The notes below the pieces were generated by a model. The model did no database searches and was not told the origin of the DNA. It saw only the letters and a list, made by a program, of their open reading frames with translations. From NCBI GenBank assembly GCA_037447605.1, contig CM074806.1:4197755-4261754 (forward strand): a stretch of DNA of 64,000 nt, in the 5' to 3' direction. The stretch is from Zygnema circumcarinatum (lineage: Eukaryota; Streptophyta; Zygnematophyceae; Zygnematales; Zygnemataceae). The position numbers were made by a program, and so were the translations under genes. Positions 1 to 11,060 of the stretch are shown one piece after another; position 1 is the first letter of the stretch, and each line of letters opens with the position of its first letter.

Positions 1-927
1 GTACGCCTATGCTGTAACGAGAGGCAGGGACGATGTTCTAAAACAATGTGACTCATGAGAAATTTAGGCATTAAACTTGCACTCGAGATGTTTGTCTCAA
101 GCTTTCAAGTGGTGATGATGTGCACTTGTCAAATGTTGGCTGGTGACGACATTGTATTCGGCACGAGCACATGAGAGACCATGATCACCAACTCGTCGCT
201 TACAGTATCGCGAACGAACGAAGCCGAAATGGGCCCGTTCTGGGCTGGGTTCCAAAAACTCAGTTGAGCATCTTCCAATGCTCATCCGCCACGCGCACAC
301 TTTGTACACGTGGCTCTTTTCTATTTCAGTACAGTACAGTAGGTTCGCAGGGGAGTACGGCCCCGAGAACGCGACAGTCGCCAGGAACGACCCCTGCTCT
401 ATGTTCGCAGTTCTTTCTGTCGCCGTTCAACGCTAAATCTATCGACAAAGAAGCCACAAATCCAGTTTAACAGAACAAAATTTCCATGTTCACAAATGGC
501 CTGTCAGTCTGACAATTGGCTTGGGAATAAATAGTTTTCGAATTCAGTACTTTCGAATCTTGAGCATACCAAACAGTTTGGGTATAAAACTGTACTCATT
601 CGATATCCAAAGGAAGGAATTCTTGAGAAATGCCAGAACCGGAACTGTAACTTTAACTGTAACTACAATTGTCTACAGTCTCCTTGTCTGTAACAGTCGT
701 CCCGTGTCGTTCTGTAGACGAACTAGGGAACATGGAAAGGCCGCTCGCTGGCTCTCCCGCGTCCCCTCTTTTAGGGTTTCTCCTCTTCTCGCAGAAGGCA
801 GGGAGTGCTGAGCGCAGGGCAGGGCCGGGCCGGGCAGGGCAGCAACCCTCCATTGTTTGGCTCCTCTCCCTCTCTTCCTCTCTCTGTCCCTCTCCTTCTC
901 CCTCTTGAGTCCCTCCCCCTTTCAGCC
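1..927. other. 5' flanking region of NDUFS7, no gene seen
   Basis: No supported coding region. The last part resembles a promoter/5' UTR: a telo-box-like AGGGTTT lies near 772-779, and a pyrimidine-rich (CTCCCT-like) tract at about 858-918 runs up to the start codon. Short open frames here have no recognisable family and overlap one another. Confidence 0.5.
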
Positions 928-2455
928 ATGGCCCTCCTTCCAAAAGCAGCCAAGCTTTCAGTCGCGGCTGCGATGCCCCTCTCGCAGCGCCTCGCCACCG
1001 CTCTTGCTCCCTCTCCCTCTCTCTCCCCCGTTCCCTCTCCCTCTCTCCCTCTCTCTCAGCAGACGCGCGCCGCCTCTTCCGCTGCGGACTTTGTGATCGC
1101 GAAGGTGGACGACCTCATGAACTGGGCCCGCACGGGCTCCATGTGGCCCATGACCTTCGGCCTCGCGTGCTGCGCCGTGGAGATGATGCATGCAGGCGCT
1201 GCGCGCTACGATCTGGATCGTTTTGGCATTATTTTTCGGCCGAGTCCGAGGCAGTCCGATGTCATGATCGTCGCAGGGACGCTCACGAACAAGATGGCTC
1301 CGGCGCTTCGCAAGTAAGTGGCATTTCTTTCCTGGCAAACGTTTTGAGGTTTGACGTTTTGAGGTTTTTTAGGGTTGGAGAGAGTGGATGGTCCTGGGGA
1401 GTCGGTTTCGTGGGTGATAGAGGTTTGCTTTTGAAGACTGTGTATTGGTGGTTTCTGGATGAGGAGGAAGGGAGGTCGAGGAGTAGGGATTGCTTGCTTG
1501 AAGGGAAGGGGGAGCAGTGTTTTCTATCCCTGTGGAAGAGTTGAGTTTCAGTGGGACATTGATGAGCTGGATACACACGTAAGTGTGTATTGTGATTTTT
1601 TGCTCTTGCTTATAATTGTACGTCAGCTACTGAACATGCAGACAGGGAGACAGCCTGCCAAGTGGATTTTGGTTTTGTGCAGTAGTCAGTTTCACTTTTT
1701 CTAGTTTTTCTTTACGTGTTTATCAAATGAAATACGCGAGTTCTTCTGGAAAAGTCTTAACTTTAGAGCCTACTTGGATTCTAAAAGTGCGTCCCGGAAA
1801 GAGGAAACATTGGTAAGAAGTGCTTACGTTTTGCAGGTCGTCGTATTCGTCAACGCAGGCAGGCAGGCTGCAGGATGTTTTTTTGAATCTGTACTAAGAC
1901 TTATTTGAACCTATGGATACATACTTGAAAAAGTTAGCCAGTGCAAGAAGAGCGGCGTCAGAAAGAAGAGTGGGATGGGTTGAAGAGGGAGAGAGATGGG
2001 AATCCAGAGAACGAGAGGAGGAAGAGCGTGTGGGGAGCGAGATGGAATGGTAGGATGTGAGTAACCAGAGGGGACAAGCAGGGAAGGAAAGGAGACAGAA
2101 GGAGTGCATCCTAAGCTTGTCCTGTTTCCACCTAAGCTAATCACAATCCTTCTCTATTTCTCCAAATATTCTTTATGTTTGCTAACCTTTTCATTTTTTT
2201 TACTTTCTCAAACATCGCAGGGTGTATGATCAGATGCCTGAGCCCAGGTGGGTGGTTTCCATGGGGAGCTGCGCGAATGGGGGTGGCTACTATCACTACT
2301 CCTATTCAGTTGTGCGAGGATGTGATCGGATCGTTCCAGTCGACATCTATGTCCCCGGCTGCCCTCCCACAGCAGAGGCTCTTCTTTATGGCCTTCTGCA
2401 GCTTCAGAAGAAGATCAACCGCAGGAAGGATGTGACAGTGTGGTGGAATAAGTAG
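928..2455 (+). CDS. NDUFS7: NADH:ubiquinone oxidoreductase 20 kDa Fe-S subunit (PSST/NuoB)
   Basis: Subunit of mitochondrial complex I that holds iron-sulfur cluster N2, the last electron carrier before ubiquinone. Two exons: 928-1313 and 2221-2455, joined in frame across a GTAAGT...CGCAG intron (split Lys codon); 206 residues, normal for the family. Residues 1-50 are rich in Ala, Ser, Arg and Leu and look like a mitochondrial presequence. The core follows: [46 protein letters not shown] and [10 protein letters not shown]. The four cluster ligands are all present: tandem Cys81-Cys82, Cys146 and Cys176. The ATG at 928 was chosen because it gives a targeting peptide; longer upstream reading is only low-complexity Ser/Pro/Leu. 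The presequence itself is partly encoded by CTCCCT repeats. Identification is firm. Confidence 0.97.
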
Positions 2456-3294
2456 ATTGGGCGCTCCTTTTCGCGAAAGAAGGAAAACGGGATTCGTTGA
2501 AGTGGAAGGAGCAAGTCTTAGTATTATCAGCAAAGGATGCTGAAATTTGACCATTGTCTGACTTAGGTCGTTGTATATTTGGCTGCACTTAGGGCAGGGC
2601 AGTGTACATTTATTGAAATGATGGCCCATATCTTCATCGGAATTGAACTTACATGTAGTGATGTTGTGAGAAGTGCCTATCCTCCTTTAGGATGGAAGCT
2701 ACGATAAACATGATGCGAATGTGATAAGGCAAAGAAAGAATACCCCTAACGAGCCTCGTCCATGAGAAGGAGTCAAAAGCGACACACCTTGTTGGAAATA
2801 TATCAACTTGCAAACATTCCATCGAATGGGTTCGTGCATTTGAAAGGTTACATGACATTTGTCAAGACCAGATCTTCATCCTACCCGAAGAACAGGTGTT
2901 TCTCTCACTACTGTCCTGAAGGGCTGTTTTAAGCCTTCCTACATAAAGTCACAAGCTGGAGAAAATGAAAGAATTATGTACAAAACCAAATAATTAACAA
3001 AATAGCCGAGCTCACTCCCCCAATGCATGCACGAGATCCATTGACGACAATGGCACATGAAACGAACTGATGAATGCGATTAGAAAAGTCGACAGCACGA
3101 ACTCGCAAATGGCGAGTAGGGCGTGGAGGAGCTTCTTTGACAATTTAAAAAAAAAAAAAAAAACAAAGCAAAAAAAATCCTCCCATTCAAAAAGGGAGGC
3201 TGAGCTACACGCGTTTCCAGTCGCTCTGCCCCCCCTCTCTGCCTCTCCCTCTCCAACGTACACAGAGACCCGTTACGGCCCACAAAGAAACTGC
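2456..3294. other. Convergent spacer between NDUFS7 and the first GT37 gene
   Basis: Holds the 3' ends of two genes transcribed toward each other. No conserved coding sequence is seen. An A-rich tract lies at about 3148-3178. Reading frames here are short and without recognisable domains. Confidence 0.5.
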
Positions 3295-5070
3295 TTATAA
3301 ATTGTCCCCATGAAGGCTGGGGTTCCACATCCGGCGCCCTATCCCCCTGCTAGTGTCCCGGCAAGACATGAGATAGGACGGATCGGGTTCTAAGACTGGC
3401 GTCAACTCATTCTCTCCCGTCACCTCTGCTGCACATTTCCGGTCATGGGGTGGAAAGTGATAGCAGGGTTCGCCCGACTCGACCCTCGCACATGCTGGCT
3501 TTCCATGGGCGTTTCTTTTCCCAACTGTGGCGTAAATGTCTACAAGATAGGGAGGCCTGCCTTGCAAGCCGGCAGCAACATAACCAAATGTGGAAAAGAA
3601 AGTTGTGAAGAGGGCATCACAGAAGCTGAGGAGGAAGATTTCTGTCAGAGCCTGCTCATCTGCTTCCAGAAGATGAATTTCCACCAGAGCAGTGCTGAAA
3701 GATAACACATTCACTACGGTTCCATCCACTGCAACTCCGCCATCGTAAAACTCCTTGAATTCGGTTATATGATGTGGATGAAGTGAGGTTACTAACAGTG
3801 CCACCTTCTCCGCATTCGTGTTCTTTACAACTTTGTCCAAAACATCTCTATCCTCATCACGCCATTTGAATTGCGGATGCCCGGACCGATAGCCACTCCA
3901 AAGGTTATTCCACTTGTCCGAGGGAATTGGATGAGGAAGTACGGTACTAACATTTACGAGGCAATACCGAGCATAACCGGTCGAGACATTGTGGTCAGCA
4001 CTTGCTCTCATCTGGAGGCCGACCCGCCTGTCCGCATGCATCATATTGTTCTCGTAGAGCCTGCTTATCCTTTCCCAAACGTAATTATTAGGGTTAATAA
4101 GGTAGTGAGCCAAGTGGAAGAACGGTGCTCGGTCAGGAAAAAGCTGATCGAATTCCTGCTGGAAGCTGGAGATAAGGCACAGCCCGGGAACGAAGAACTG
4201 ATCTGAAAGCATAATCAGAACCTGCACACTGCTCAGCACCTCCTGCACTTTGTCGCAGAAGAAATTCTGCGAAGAATGAGTGTACATGAACGCTAGATCC
4301 AGGAACACAGAAATTTCCTTCTTCTCCTTCGCCTTCTTATTCTCTTTCACCTCCTCCTCCTCCTCGTCCTCCACTTTCTCCACCTCCCCCGCCTTCGCCA
4401 TTAGGTTATCCAGAAACGGTCCATCCTGCGCCACTCGGCGCATTTCCTCCTCCGCGCTGTCCGGCAAGTGCCAGGTTCCATGAGGAAAAGGATCACAGAG
4501 TAAGCGAAGAAATCCAGAATCGAACACCAACAGAGCCCTGTCTGTGAGAAGAGCGTAGAGGAAAGCGGAGACTACAGACTCCACCCTGTTCCCTAAGCCC
4601 GAACTCTGCGGCTTAAATATGACGTATTGGCATGTGGCATCGGGCGGAGCCGTCTCTCCTCTAATCAAAGCCGTCCAGTTATTCACAGAGGCCGTACATT
4701 GCTTCATCCTTTCTTCAAACTGGCGAAGCCTCTCTTGCAGGACAACATGCCCCCCCGCCACCTCCAGACCTTCAGGAGGAGGAGAGAAGCAGTCGCGCTC
4801 TTGCCGCGCCCAGCAGGCGCCATCGCTGGTAGAGCGCTGGGAGACGCGCGTCTCTCGGGAGCAGGAGGATCCGGAGCGGGAGGGGAGAGGCGGAGATGCG
4901 GAGGGAGGAGGAGAAGTGGTGCAGTTAGCTGTAGGGCGCAGCCATGGTGCCTCTAGAAATAGAAAAAGAAGCACTGAGAGCGTAAGTGCTAGAAGAATAA
5001 GCTGAAGCGGTGGGAGAGAAAGAGCCTTCGGCCATGGCCGGCCCGTTAAGGAGCTCCGGCCGAGCTGCAT
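3295..5070 (-). CDS. GT37 family fucosyltransferase, copy 1 (xyloglucan FUT1-like)
   Basis: Probable Golgi type II membrane enzyme that moves fucose from GDP-fucose to a galactose or arabinose residue on a wall polysaccharide or arabinogalactan protein (family knowledge; substrate unknown). Intronless, 591 residues from the Met at 5070. This start puts one hydrophobic anchor (LILLALTLSVLLFLFLE) at about residues 23-39; the frame stays open upstream to 5310, so an earlier Met at 5175 or 5310 is possible. GT37 landmarks in order: SSGLGNRVESVVSAFLYALL, LLCDPFPHGTW, VGLQMR (Arg for donor phosphate), LVTSLHPHH, TEIFLLSFCDALFTT, FSTFGYVAAGLQGRPPYLVD, and the Cys-rich end SGEPCYHFPPH. A Glu/Lys-rich insert (EDEEEEEVKENKKAKEKKE) sits mid-protein and is absent from copy 2. 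Its nearest relative here is the divergent copy at 8393. Confidence 0.92.
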   Translation of the reverse strand: MQLGRSSLTGRPWPKALSLPPLQLILLALTLSVLLFLFLEAPWLRPTANCTTSPPPSASPPLPSRSGSSCSRETRVSQRSTSDGACWARQERDCFSPPPEGLEVAGGHVVLQERLRQFEERMKQCTASVNNWTALIRGETAPPDATCQYVIFKPQSSGLGNRVESVVSAFLYALLTDRALLVFDSGFLRLLCDPFPHGTWHLPDSAEEEMRRVAQDGPFLDNLMAKAGEVEKVEDEEEEEVKENKKAKEKKEISVFLDLAFMYTHSSQNFFCDKVQEVLSSVQVLIMLSDQFFVPGLCLISSFQQEFDQLFPDRAPFFHLAHYLINPNNYVWERISRLYENNMMHADRRVGLQMRASADHNVSTGYARYCLVNVSTVLPHPIPSDKWNNLWSGYRSGHPQFKWRDEDRDVLDKVVKNTNAEKVALLVTSLHPHHITEFKEFYDGGVAVDGTVVNVLSFSTALVEIHLLEADEQALTEIFLLSFCDALFTTFFSTFGYVAAGLQGRPPYLVDIYATVGKRNAHGKPACARVESGEPCYHFPPHDRKCAAEVTGENELTPVLEPDPSYLMSCRDTSRGIGRRMWNPSLHGDNL

Positions 5071-7301
5071 GGAGGGAGAGGGAGGGAGGGAGAGGAGAGG
5101 GAGCCACGGGGAGGGAGGGAGAATGTTGGAGGCGAGGAACAGGGTGGGATTCTTGCGAGCCTGTCTACGCTCCATGTCGACGCTGTTGTGTTCAGCGTGA
5201 AAAGACACTGGGAGCAGGACAAAACTGTCAAAACCAGTTTTCCGTACGACAGAAGAAAAATGGAGAATTGTACGGCTGTAGGTGATCGTACGAAGAGGAG
5301 ATCGTGCCATGGAGAAATTCCGGTTAAAGTTTAAATCTAGTACATTCCAATTTCATTTTTGATATAATATATGTTTTGCGCAATATACGTCTTCTTCTTA
5401 ACGAAGCCCAAGTGACGCGTGTACGGCCGTGAGCCTGCCCGCGATCTGCTCCGATTCAGGGCGGAGCAGATATTCCCGTGACATGACGCGACGTGACGTG
5501 ATGTAACGTGTCGTCACGCGGTCGGTCGACAATTCTGATCTGAGAGCCGTGCCGTGAGAGCTGTGCCCTACTGCCCTGCCATTCCACCATGGGTCCACTG
5601 ATGAACTCGGTTTGGTACAATCATGATCCCGCCCGCCCGAGCATCCACCATCAGAAGCATCATCATCATCATAAATTCAAGTCTAAGTTCTAAGATTTAT
5701 TTGAAATTGTCTGTACTTCAGATGCTTCTTATACAGATACATATATATATATTTTTTTATTCCTATTACAGTTGTCCCTCCTAAGTCCTCCTCCACCCAA
5801 GACTAAGGGCAAGATCCCTCGCAATATTAAGAACAATTCTACGAGAGACATAGAGGTGGTAGCCCAAGCTACTTCAAATACAATAGAAGAGGAACCATTT
5901 CCCTTTGGGAAGAGAAGAGGCATTGAGCCTCTCCTTTGCCATCTGATTTGTACAAAACGAAGGAAGAAAAGATAAAACTGCATGAATCTCACGCAAGCTT
6001 TGAGATTATGGAAGAGATCAAGCAAACCTGGTGGAGGAAAATCAAGGCTCAAAGTTAAAGTGAAAGAGCTGACATGTGCAATTTGAAGTAAAAAGGCTCA
6101 AAAAATCACTCGAGGATCAAGAAATGCCTCTTTTTCATAACTAGAAAAAGATTGTGGAGAAGAAATTGGAAAAATTTCGTACAAAAGTGTTGATGTAGCT
6201 CCTCTTGTTGAAGCTTGCAATTCCCTAGTCCAAGAAAGTTGGGCCACTTGCCCCTTCCATGGCAATTTAATGGACGATGGGGATGACGAAAGAGAGAGAG
6301 AGAGAGAGGCGAGGGAAAGCGAGAGGGTGACGGAAAGAGAGTGGGAAAGAGGGTTTTTGCAAAAAACCTTTCTCGCACCTCGTCCTTGATCCACTCGTGA
6401 AGGATCACTTACGTCTGTCAATGGATTCAAACGAATCGTCTCCTTCTTCAGACTCGTGAACACCCTGATGCTTGCTGGTCCTCCAAGGAGGCACTGACTT
6501 CTGCTTCAGACCTAAAGAAAAAAACGCGAAAGAAAGAGCAATCAGCAAATGTTTTCACCTTCCGCAAATGAGGGAATCCTCAACAGTACCAAAGTCTGAC
6601 TGAGCTTGCTTCCAAACCAATGGCAGAAAGAAAAAATCTGCAAGGTCAAGCAAGGGAACGAGCATACATGGCGACATCTTCCTGGAAATGCTCATTGCTG
6701 CCTGCATGCCTGCTCTGCCTGCATGCCTGCTCTGCGCCTTCGGTGCTCGCAGGCTCTGAGAGCAGCCTCCCTCGTCCTATCCCTCACCCTCGCCCTCGCT
6801 CTCGCCCTCACTCTCGCCCTCGCCCTCGCCCGCCTCCCTCGCAGCAGCGGCAGCAAAAGCAACAGCAGCAACGTCTTGCAAAGCAAATATATCCTTTGGC
6901 GCGGAAACGAGCGCCGGTTTCCGCGACCTCGGCGGGTTCATTTTTTGAATTTTTTCGCGCGCCCAAGCGGTTGAAGAGGCAGGCGACGCCGACAGTGGCC
7001 GGTCCCTTCCAATGAAAAAACGCCACGCTTCTGTATGAACTCGATACGTGTCGACACTCCTTCCAAGGGGGCGAAGGGTTCGCTTTGACTGCGAACTACA
7101 TGTCGAGCACCTGTCGCAGGTCGGACCAACCGTTGGATCAACCATTACCGTACGAAACGCTTGAGAACCATTCACGACCTAGCCAACCATTGTCAAGGGT
7201 CCAACCATTGCCAATGGTTCCAACCATTGGTCGGCGAACCATCTCCATTGGTTCCTACTATGGGTCGGCTAATCACTGCCATTGTTTCAACGGTATAAAA
7301 C
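5071..7301. promoter_or_regulatory. Divergent intergenic region between the two GT37 genes
   Basis: About 2.2 kb upstream of copy 1. CGTACGA/GTACGG words occur at about 5238-5295, close to the copy 1 start. ACGT-core words (TGACGTGA, CGTGTCGTCACG) are clustered at 5480-5525. A short GA tract lies at about 6290-6310 and a CTCGCC hexamer repeat at about 6780-6840. From about 7120 to 7290 there are scattered CAACCATT words that lead into the fold-back element. No conserved coding region was recognised. Confidence 0.45.
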
Positions 7302-8179
7302 TTTCACAGTTCGGACCAGTGGATCGGCAACCATTGGACAACCATTGGATGGCAATGGTTGGACGTCTACTGGTCGGCAACCAGTCGAATGGTTGTTGGC
7401 AACCAGTCGACTGGTTCGGAACCAGTGGATGCCACTGGTTGGCAACCAGTCGAATGGTTGTTTCGATCCGGCGGCACTGGTTGGCAACCAGTCGACTGGT
7501 TGTGAACCAGTGGCATCCACTGGTTGGCAACCAGTCGAATGGTTGTTTCGATCCGGCAGCACTGGTTGGCAACCAGTCGAATGGTTATATCCATTAAATC
7601 AAATGGTTGGCAACCATTAAATTGTCGGTGTACGGATCCCCGTATTGTCGATATACTGTAAATATTTTCCGTACGATTTTCCGGCAATTTAAAAAAAAAT
7701 GCCGGAAAATCGTACGGAAAATATTTACAGTATATCGACAATACGGGGATCCGTACACCGACAATTTAATGGTTGCCAACCATTGGATCACTGGTTCCGA
7801 ACCAGTCGAATGGTTGTTTCAGTCCTGCGCCACTGGTTCGCAACCAGTCGACTGGTTTCCAACCAGTGGATGCCACTGGTTGGCAACCAGTCGAATGGTT
7901 GTTTCGGTCCGCAACCACTGGTTGGCAACCAGTCGACTGGTTTGGAACCAGTGGATGCCACTGGTTGGCAACCAGTCGAATGGTTGTTTCGATCCGCAAC
8001 CACTGGTTGGCAACCAGTCGAATGGTTTGGAACCAGTGGATGCCACTGGTTGGCAACCAGTCGACTGGTTGCGAACCAGTGGCATCCACTGGTTGGCAAC
8101 CAGTCGAATGGTTGTTTCGGTCCGCAACCACTGGTTGCCAACCAGTCGACTGGTTTGTCTAATGGTCCGATCTGTGAAA
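7302..8179. mobile_element. Fold-back repeat element with a perfect hairpin core
   Basis: The core is a perfect 85-bp inverted repeat (7602-7686 and 7700-7784) around a 13-bp A/T-rich loop. Outside it both arms carry about 15 degenerate units built on the self-complementary word AACCAGTCGACTGGTT and GGTTGGCAACC, spaced by TTTCGATCCG-like links. The tips are inverted copies of TTTCACAG-N-TCGGACCA (7302 on the left, 8179 on the right). No transposase is encoded. No clear target-site duplication was found, so the exact ends are uncertain. The layout resembles fold-back elements, whose inverted repeats contain short subrepeats. It ends about 210 bp before the copy 2 GT37 start. Confidence 0.65.
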
Positions 8180-8340
8180 ACTTTCATTGAACTCGCGATG
8201 GCGAGGCCATCAAATGTACATGGACAAAGGCAAAATGTGGAACCACGAAGGACTGGTCACAAAGGACCGATTTCAACCATTGAATTACCAACCATTGCCA
8301 TTCATCCAATGGGTAATCCACGTTCCGGGCGGGGATGTCG

Positions 8341-8366
8341 AGTTAGGGTTAGGGTTAGGGTTAGAG
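8341..8366 (+). repeat. Short TTAGGG array at the 5' end of GT37 copy 2
   Basis: Three consecutive TTAGGG units lie about 30 bp before the chosen start codon. They may be an interstitial telomere-like repeat or a telo-box promoter element. The reading frame passes through them, so translation cannot be excluded if an upstream Met (8198 or 8309) is used. Confidence 0.6.
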
Positions 8367-8392
8367 GGAGGGCCGGGGCGGGGCAGGCAGCC

Positions 8393-10153
8393 ATGCCGTC
8401 GCCCTTCCCCGAGCAGTCCCACCTGCGCCCATCGCGCACCACGCCGACCAGTCTGCCGCGACCATGGCTGCGCACACCCGGTGGAAATCTTTCCGCTCAC
8501 CCGGTAACGGCTGGGCTCTTCATGCTGCCCGCCCTCTATTTGCTCTTCCTCGCCGTTTCCTCGCTCCAGGCGCCATGGCTGCTCTCCGCAAACACCTCCA
8601 TTACGTCGATTCCCTCTCCATACTCAAAGGAGATCTTTTCTCGCCCTGGCTGCTCCCTGAAGGAACGTGTTGTGCAGCGCGCGCGCCTCCATGGCAGCTG
8701 CTGGGCAAAGCGTGAGCGCGACTGCTTCTCTCCTCCGCCGCAGGGCCCAGCCATGGGGGACGGAAGCTCTCTCCTGAAAGAGAAGCTGCGGCAATACGAG
8801 ACCAGGCAGCGGCGGTGCACGGCCTCCGTGAAGGACTGGGCGGCGCTGATCGCAGGAGAGGAGGCTCCTCCTGACGCCACGTGTCAGTACGTGATAGGGC
8901 ACCCTCAGAGCCAGGGCATTGGGAACCGCCTGGAGTCCGTGGTGTCCATCTTCCTCTACGCGCTGCTCACCGAGAGGACCCTCTTAGTGCACGACTCGGA
9001 GTTTCTGCGCCTCCTCTGCGACCCCTTCCCCAACGCCACGTGGCGCCTGCCTGAGAGCGCGGAGCAGAAGGTGCAGGAAATGGTGCAGCAAGGCCCACAC
9101 TTTGACAATTTTTATAGCGGCGGAGAGGGTGGGAATGCAAGCCAAAGTGTGAATCATATTTTCGTGGATCTGGCATATATTTATAGCCATGGCGGACAGA
9201 ATGTCTACTGCGATAACGCGCAGGAGGCGCTGAAAAGAGTTCAGTCTCTGCTTCTGCGCTCGGAGCAGTTCTTTGCTCCCGGTCTGTTCCTTATTCCGAG
9301 CTTTCGAGGTGAGCTCGAAGGGCTTTTCCCCGACCGAGCGCCTTTCTTCCATTTGGCACGCTACATTGTGAACCCGAATAACCAGCTGTGGGAGAAGATA
9401 GTTAGGCTCTACGAAAGCGAAATGATGCACGTGAATCGGCGGGTAGGTGTACAGATAAGGCAATGGGCTAGCCGCGACAAAGACGTGAAGATTGATTTCA
9501 TGATGCATTGTATTACAAATATTACAAAAGTTCTCCCTCCGCCTATCTCTTCGGAGGAGTGGAGTCGACTCTGGAGGGGGGAGCAGTCGGGCGATTTGCA
9601 GTTCAAGTGGACGGATGAGGACAGAGCTCGCATAGAGAGGGTTATCATAAACGAAAATCCAGAACGAGTGTTGTTGCTGGTTACTTCTCTGCAACCGCAT
9701 CATCCGGCAAATTTCCGGAAGCATTACCGGGATGGAGTTGCAGAAGACGGGAGCATAGTCACTGTGCTCTCTCTCAGCAGTGACCAACAGGAGAGCCATT
9801 ATCTTTCAACTGACGAGGAAGCGTTGACAGAGATCTTTCTTCTTAGTTTTTGCGATGTTCTGTTTACGACCTTCTTTTCCACGTTCGGATATGCAGCTGC
9901 TGGATTGCAAGGCAGGCCTCAGTACCTTGTGGATGTGTACGCCACAGTGGGGCAAGACATTGTAAACGGTCAGCCTGCCTGTGCGCGAGTCGAGTCAGGA
10001 GAGCCGTGCTTTCACTACCCCCCTCATGAGAGAAGCTGCGGGGCAGGTGTGCCAGACACAAGCATTGACCCGCCATATCTCCTGCCGTGCCGTGACACGG
10101 AAAATGGCAGAGGACGCCGAATGTGGAACCCAGAGGTTCTCTCCGGCGTGTGA
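8393..10153 (+). CDS. GT37 family fucosyltransferase, copy 2 (xyloglucan FUT1-like)
   Basis: Same family and predicted Golgi role as the gene at 3295-5070, on the opposite strand. Intronless, 586 residues from the Met at 8393. This start gives a single signal anchor (GLFMLPALYLLFLAVSS, about residues 41-57) and a length almost equal to copy 1. The open frame continues back to 7607 through the fold-back repeats, but that part is repeat translation. GT37 motifs: SQGIGNRLESVVSIFLYALL, LLCDPFPNATW, VGVQIR, LVTSLQPHH, TEIFLLSFCDVLFTT, FSTFGYAAAGLQGRPQYLVD and SGEPCFHYPPH. The acidic insert of copy 1 is missing. Conserved Cys residues in the stem (RDCFSPPP, QRRCTASV, DATCQYV) match copy 1, so the two are paralogues along their whole length. 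Confidence 0.93.
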   Translation: MPSPFPEQSHLRPSRTTPTSLPRPWLRTPGGNLSAHPVTAGLFMLPALYLLFLAVSSLQAPWLLSANTSITSIPSPYSKEIFSRPGCSLKERVVQRARLHGSCWAKRERDCFSPPPQGPAMGDGSSLLKEKLRQYETRQRRCTASVKDWAALIAGEEAPPDATCQYVIGHPQSQGIGNRLESVVSIFLYALLTERTLLVHDSEFLRLLCDPFPNATWRLPESAEQKVQEMVQQGPHFDNFYSGGEGGNASQSVNHIFVDLAYIYSHGGQNVYCDNAQEALKRVQSLLLRSEQFFAPGLFLIPSFRGELEGLFPDRAPFFHLARYIVNPNNQLWEKIVRLYESEMMHVNRRVGVQIRQWASRDKDVKIDFMMHCITNITKVLPPPISSEEWSRLWRGEQSGDLQFKWTDEDRARIERVIINENPERVLLLVTSLQPHHPANFRKHYRDGVAEDGSIVTVLSLSSDQQESHYLSTDEEALTEIFLLSFCDVLFTTFFSTFGYAAAGLQGRPQYLVDVYATVGQDIVNGQPACARVESGEPCFHYPPHERSCGAGVPDTSIDPPYLLPCRDTENGRGRRMWNPEVLSGV

Positions 10154-11060
10154 GCAGTTTAAGTATGGAAATGGATAAGAAACATGCTTGAGGCTCGTTG
10201 GAGTTGAAGAGCTACTTGAAGAGTCTTCGAGAGTCTTCAGAAAAGATGGGGCCGGTACACTTCTCAGGACTGGATTTTTTCCATGCCATTGCATGGCAGG
10301 TTTCACTTAGCTGTTTTTTATTGGATTGTGCATGCTAGGCAGTGGTGGACCTACATATACAAGTCGGGGGGGCTTACCCCCCCCCTCAGGTTTTGAAACT
10401 CAACTTTTTTTTGATTTTAGCTTATGTATTTTATGCTGAAAGAGCGTTAGCCCTCCCTTAGCAAAAAATCTTGAGTTGCCACTGATGCTAGGGATTAGCA
10501 AACCGAAAACAGCGACCGGCAGGTAGGACCCAAGCAGTTGCCCGATGCTCGCTGTAGTTCTCTCTTCCGAAAATGCTTCTCTGTCCGATTACTCTTTAAG
10601 AGTAACAGTTAGCCACGTTTGAGTTTTACTAGCCCATGCAATTCTTCATTGATGGTTTATATGAATTGGAGCGGTGGATGCTCAGAACAAACAAATCACA
10701 AATCACAAACCTTGTGATTCAAGGAGAAAATTTCATTGAACCTTGTGATTGGTTCACACCACTTTATATCCTCAGCCCCTCCTCCGCCTGCACACGTTCC
10801 CTTAACGGCCGAACCAACTTGTCGGGGTCAGTCTGGTGCACCGAAATCAATTTGAGTAACCCAGTTGGGAAAATCAGATTCATTTCGTTTGCGCCTGTGA
10901 AGAGGTGTCCTGCACAGTTCGCAATGCTTTCGATGCATGCATGATGCATGACTGCATGATGCATGCATGCATGGGGTCAAACCACATCGATACATCCATC
11001 GATACTGCATTCGACCCCACCGACTGCATCGGTCGGTGCCCGTGGGCTTCGGAGGCTCTG

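Noticed and set aside
7302-8179. Considered as a CRISPR-like array because of regular repeats
   Set aside because: Units are self-complementary and arranged as inverted arms around one hairpin, spacers are not unique, and the genome is eukaryotic.
7607-8392. N-terminal extension of GT37 copy 2 by 262 residues
   Set aside because: It reads through fold-back repeats; the start at 8393 gives the same length and anchor position as copy 1.
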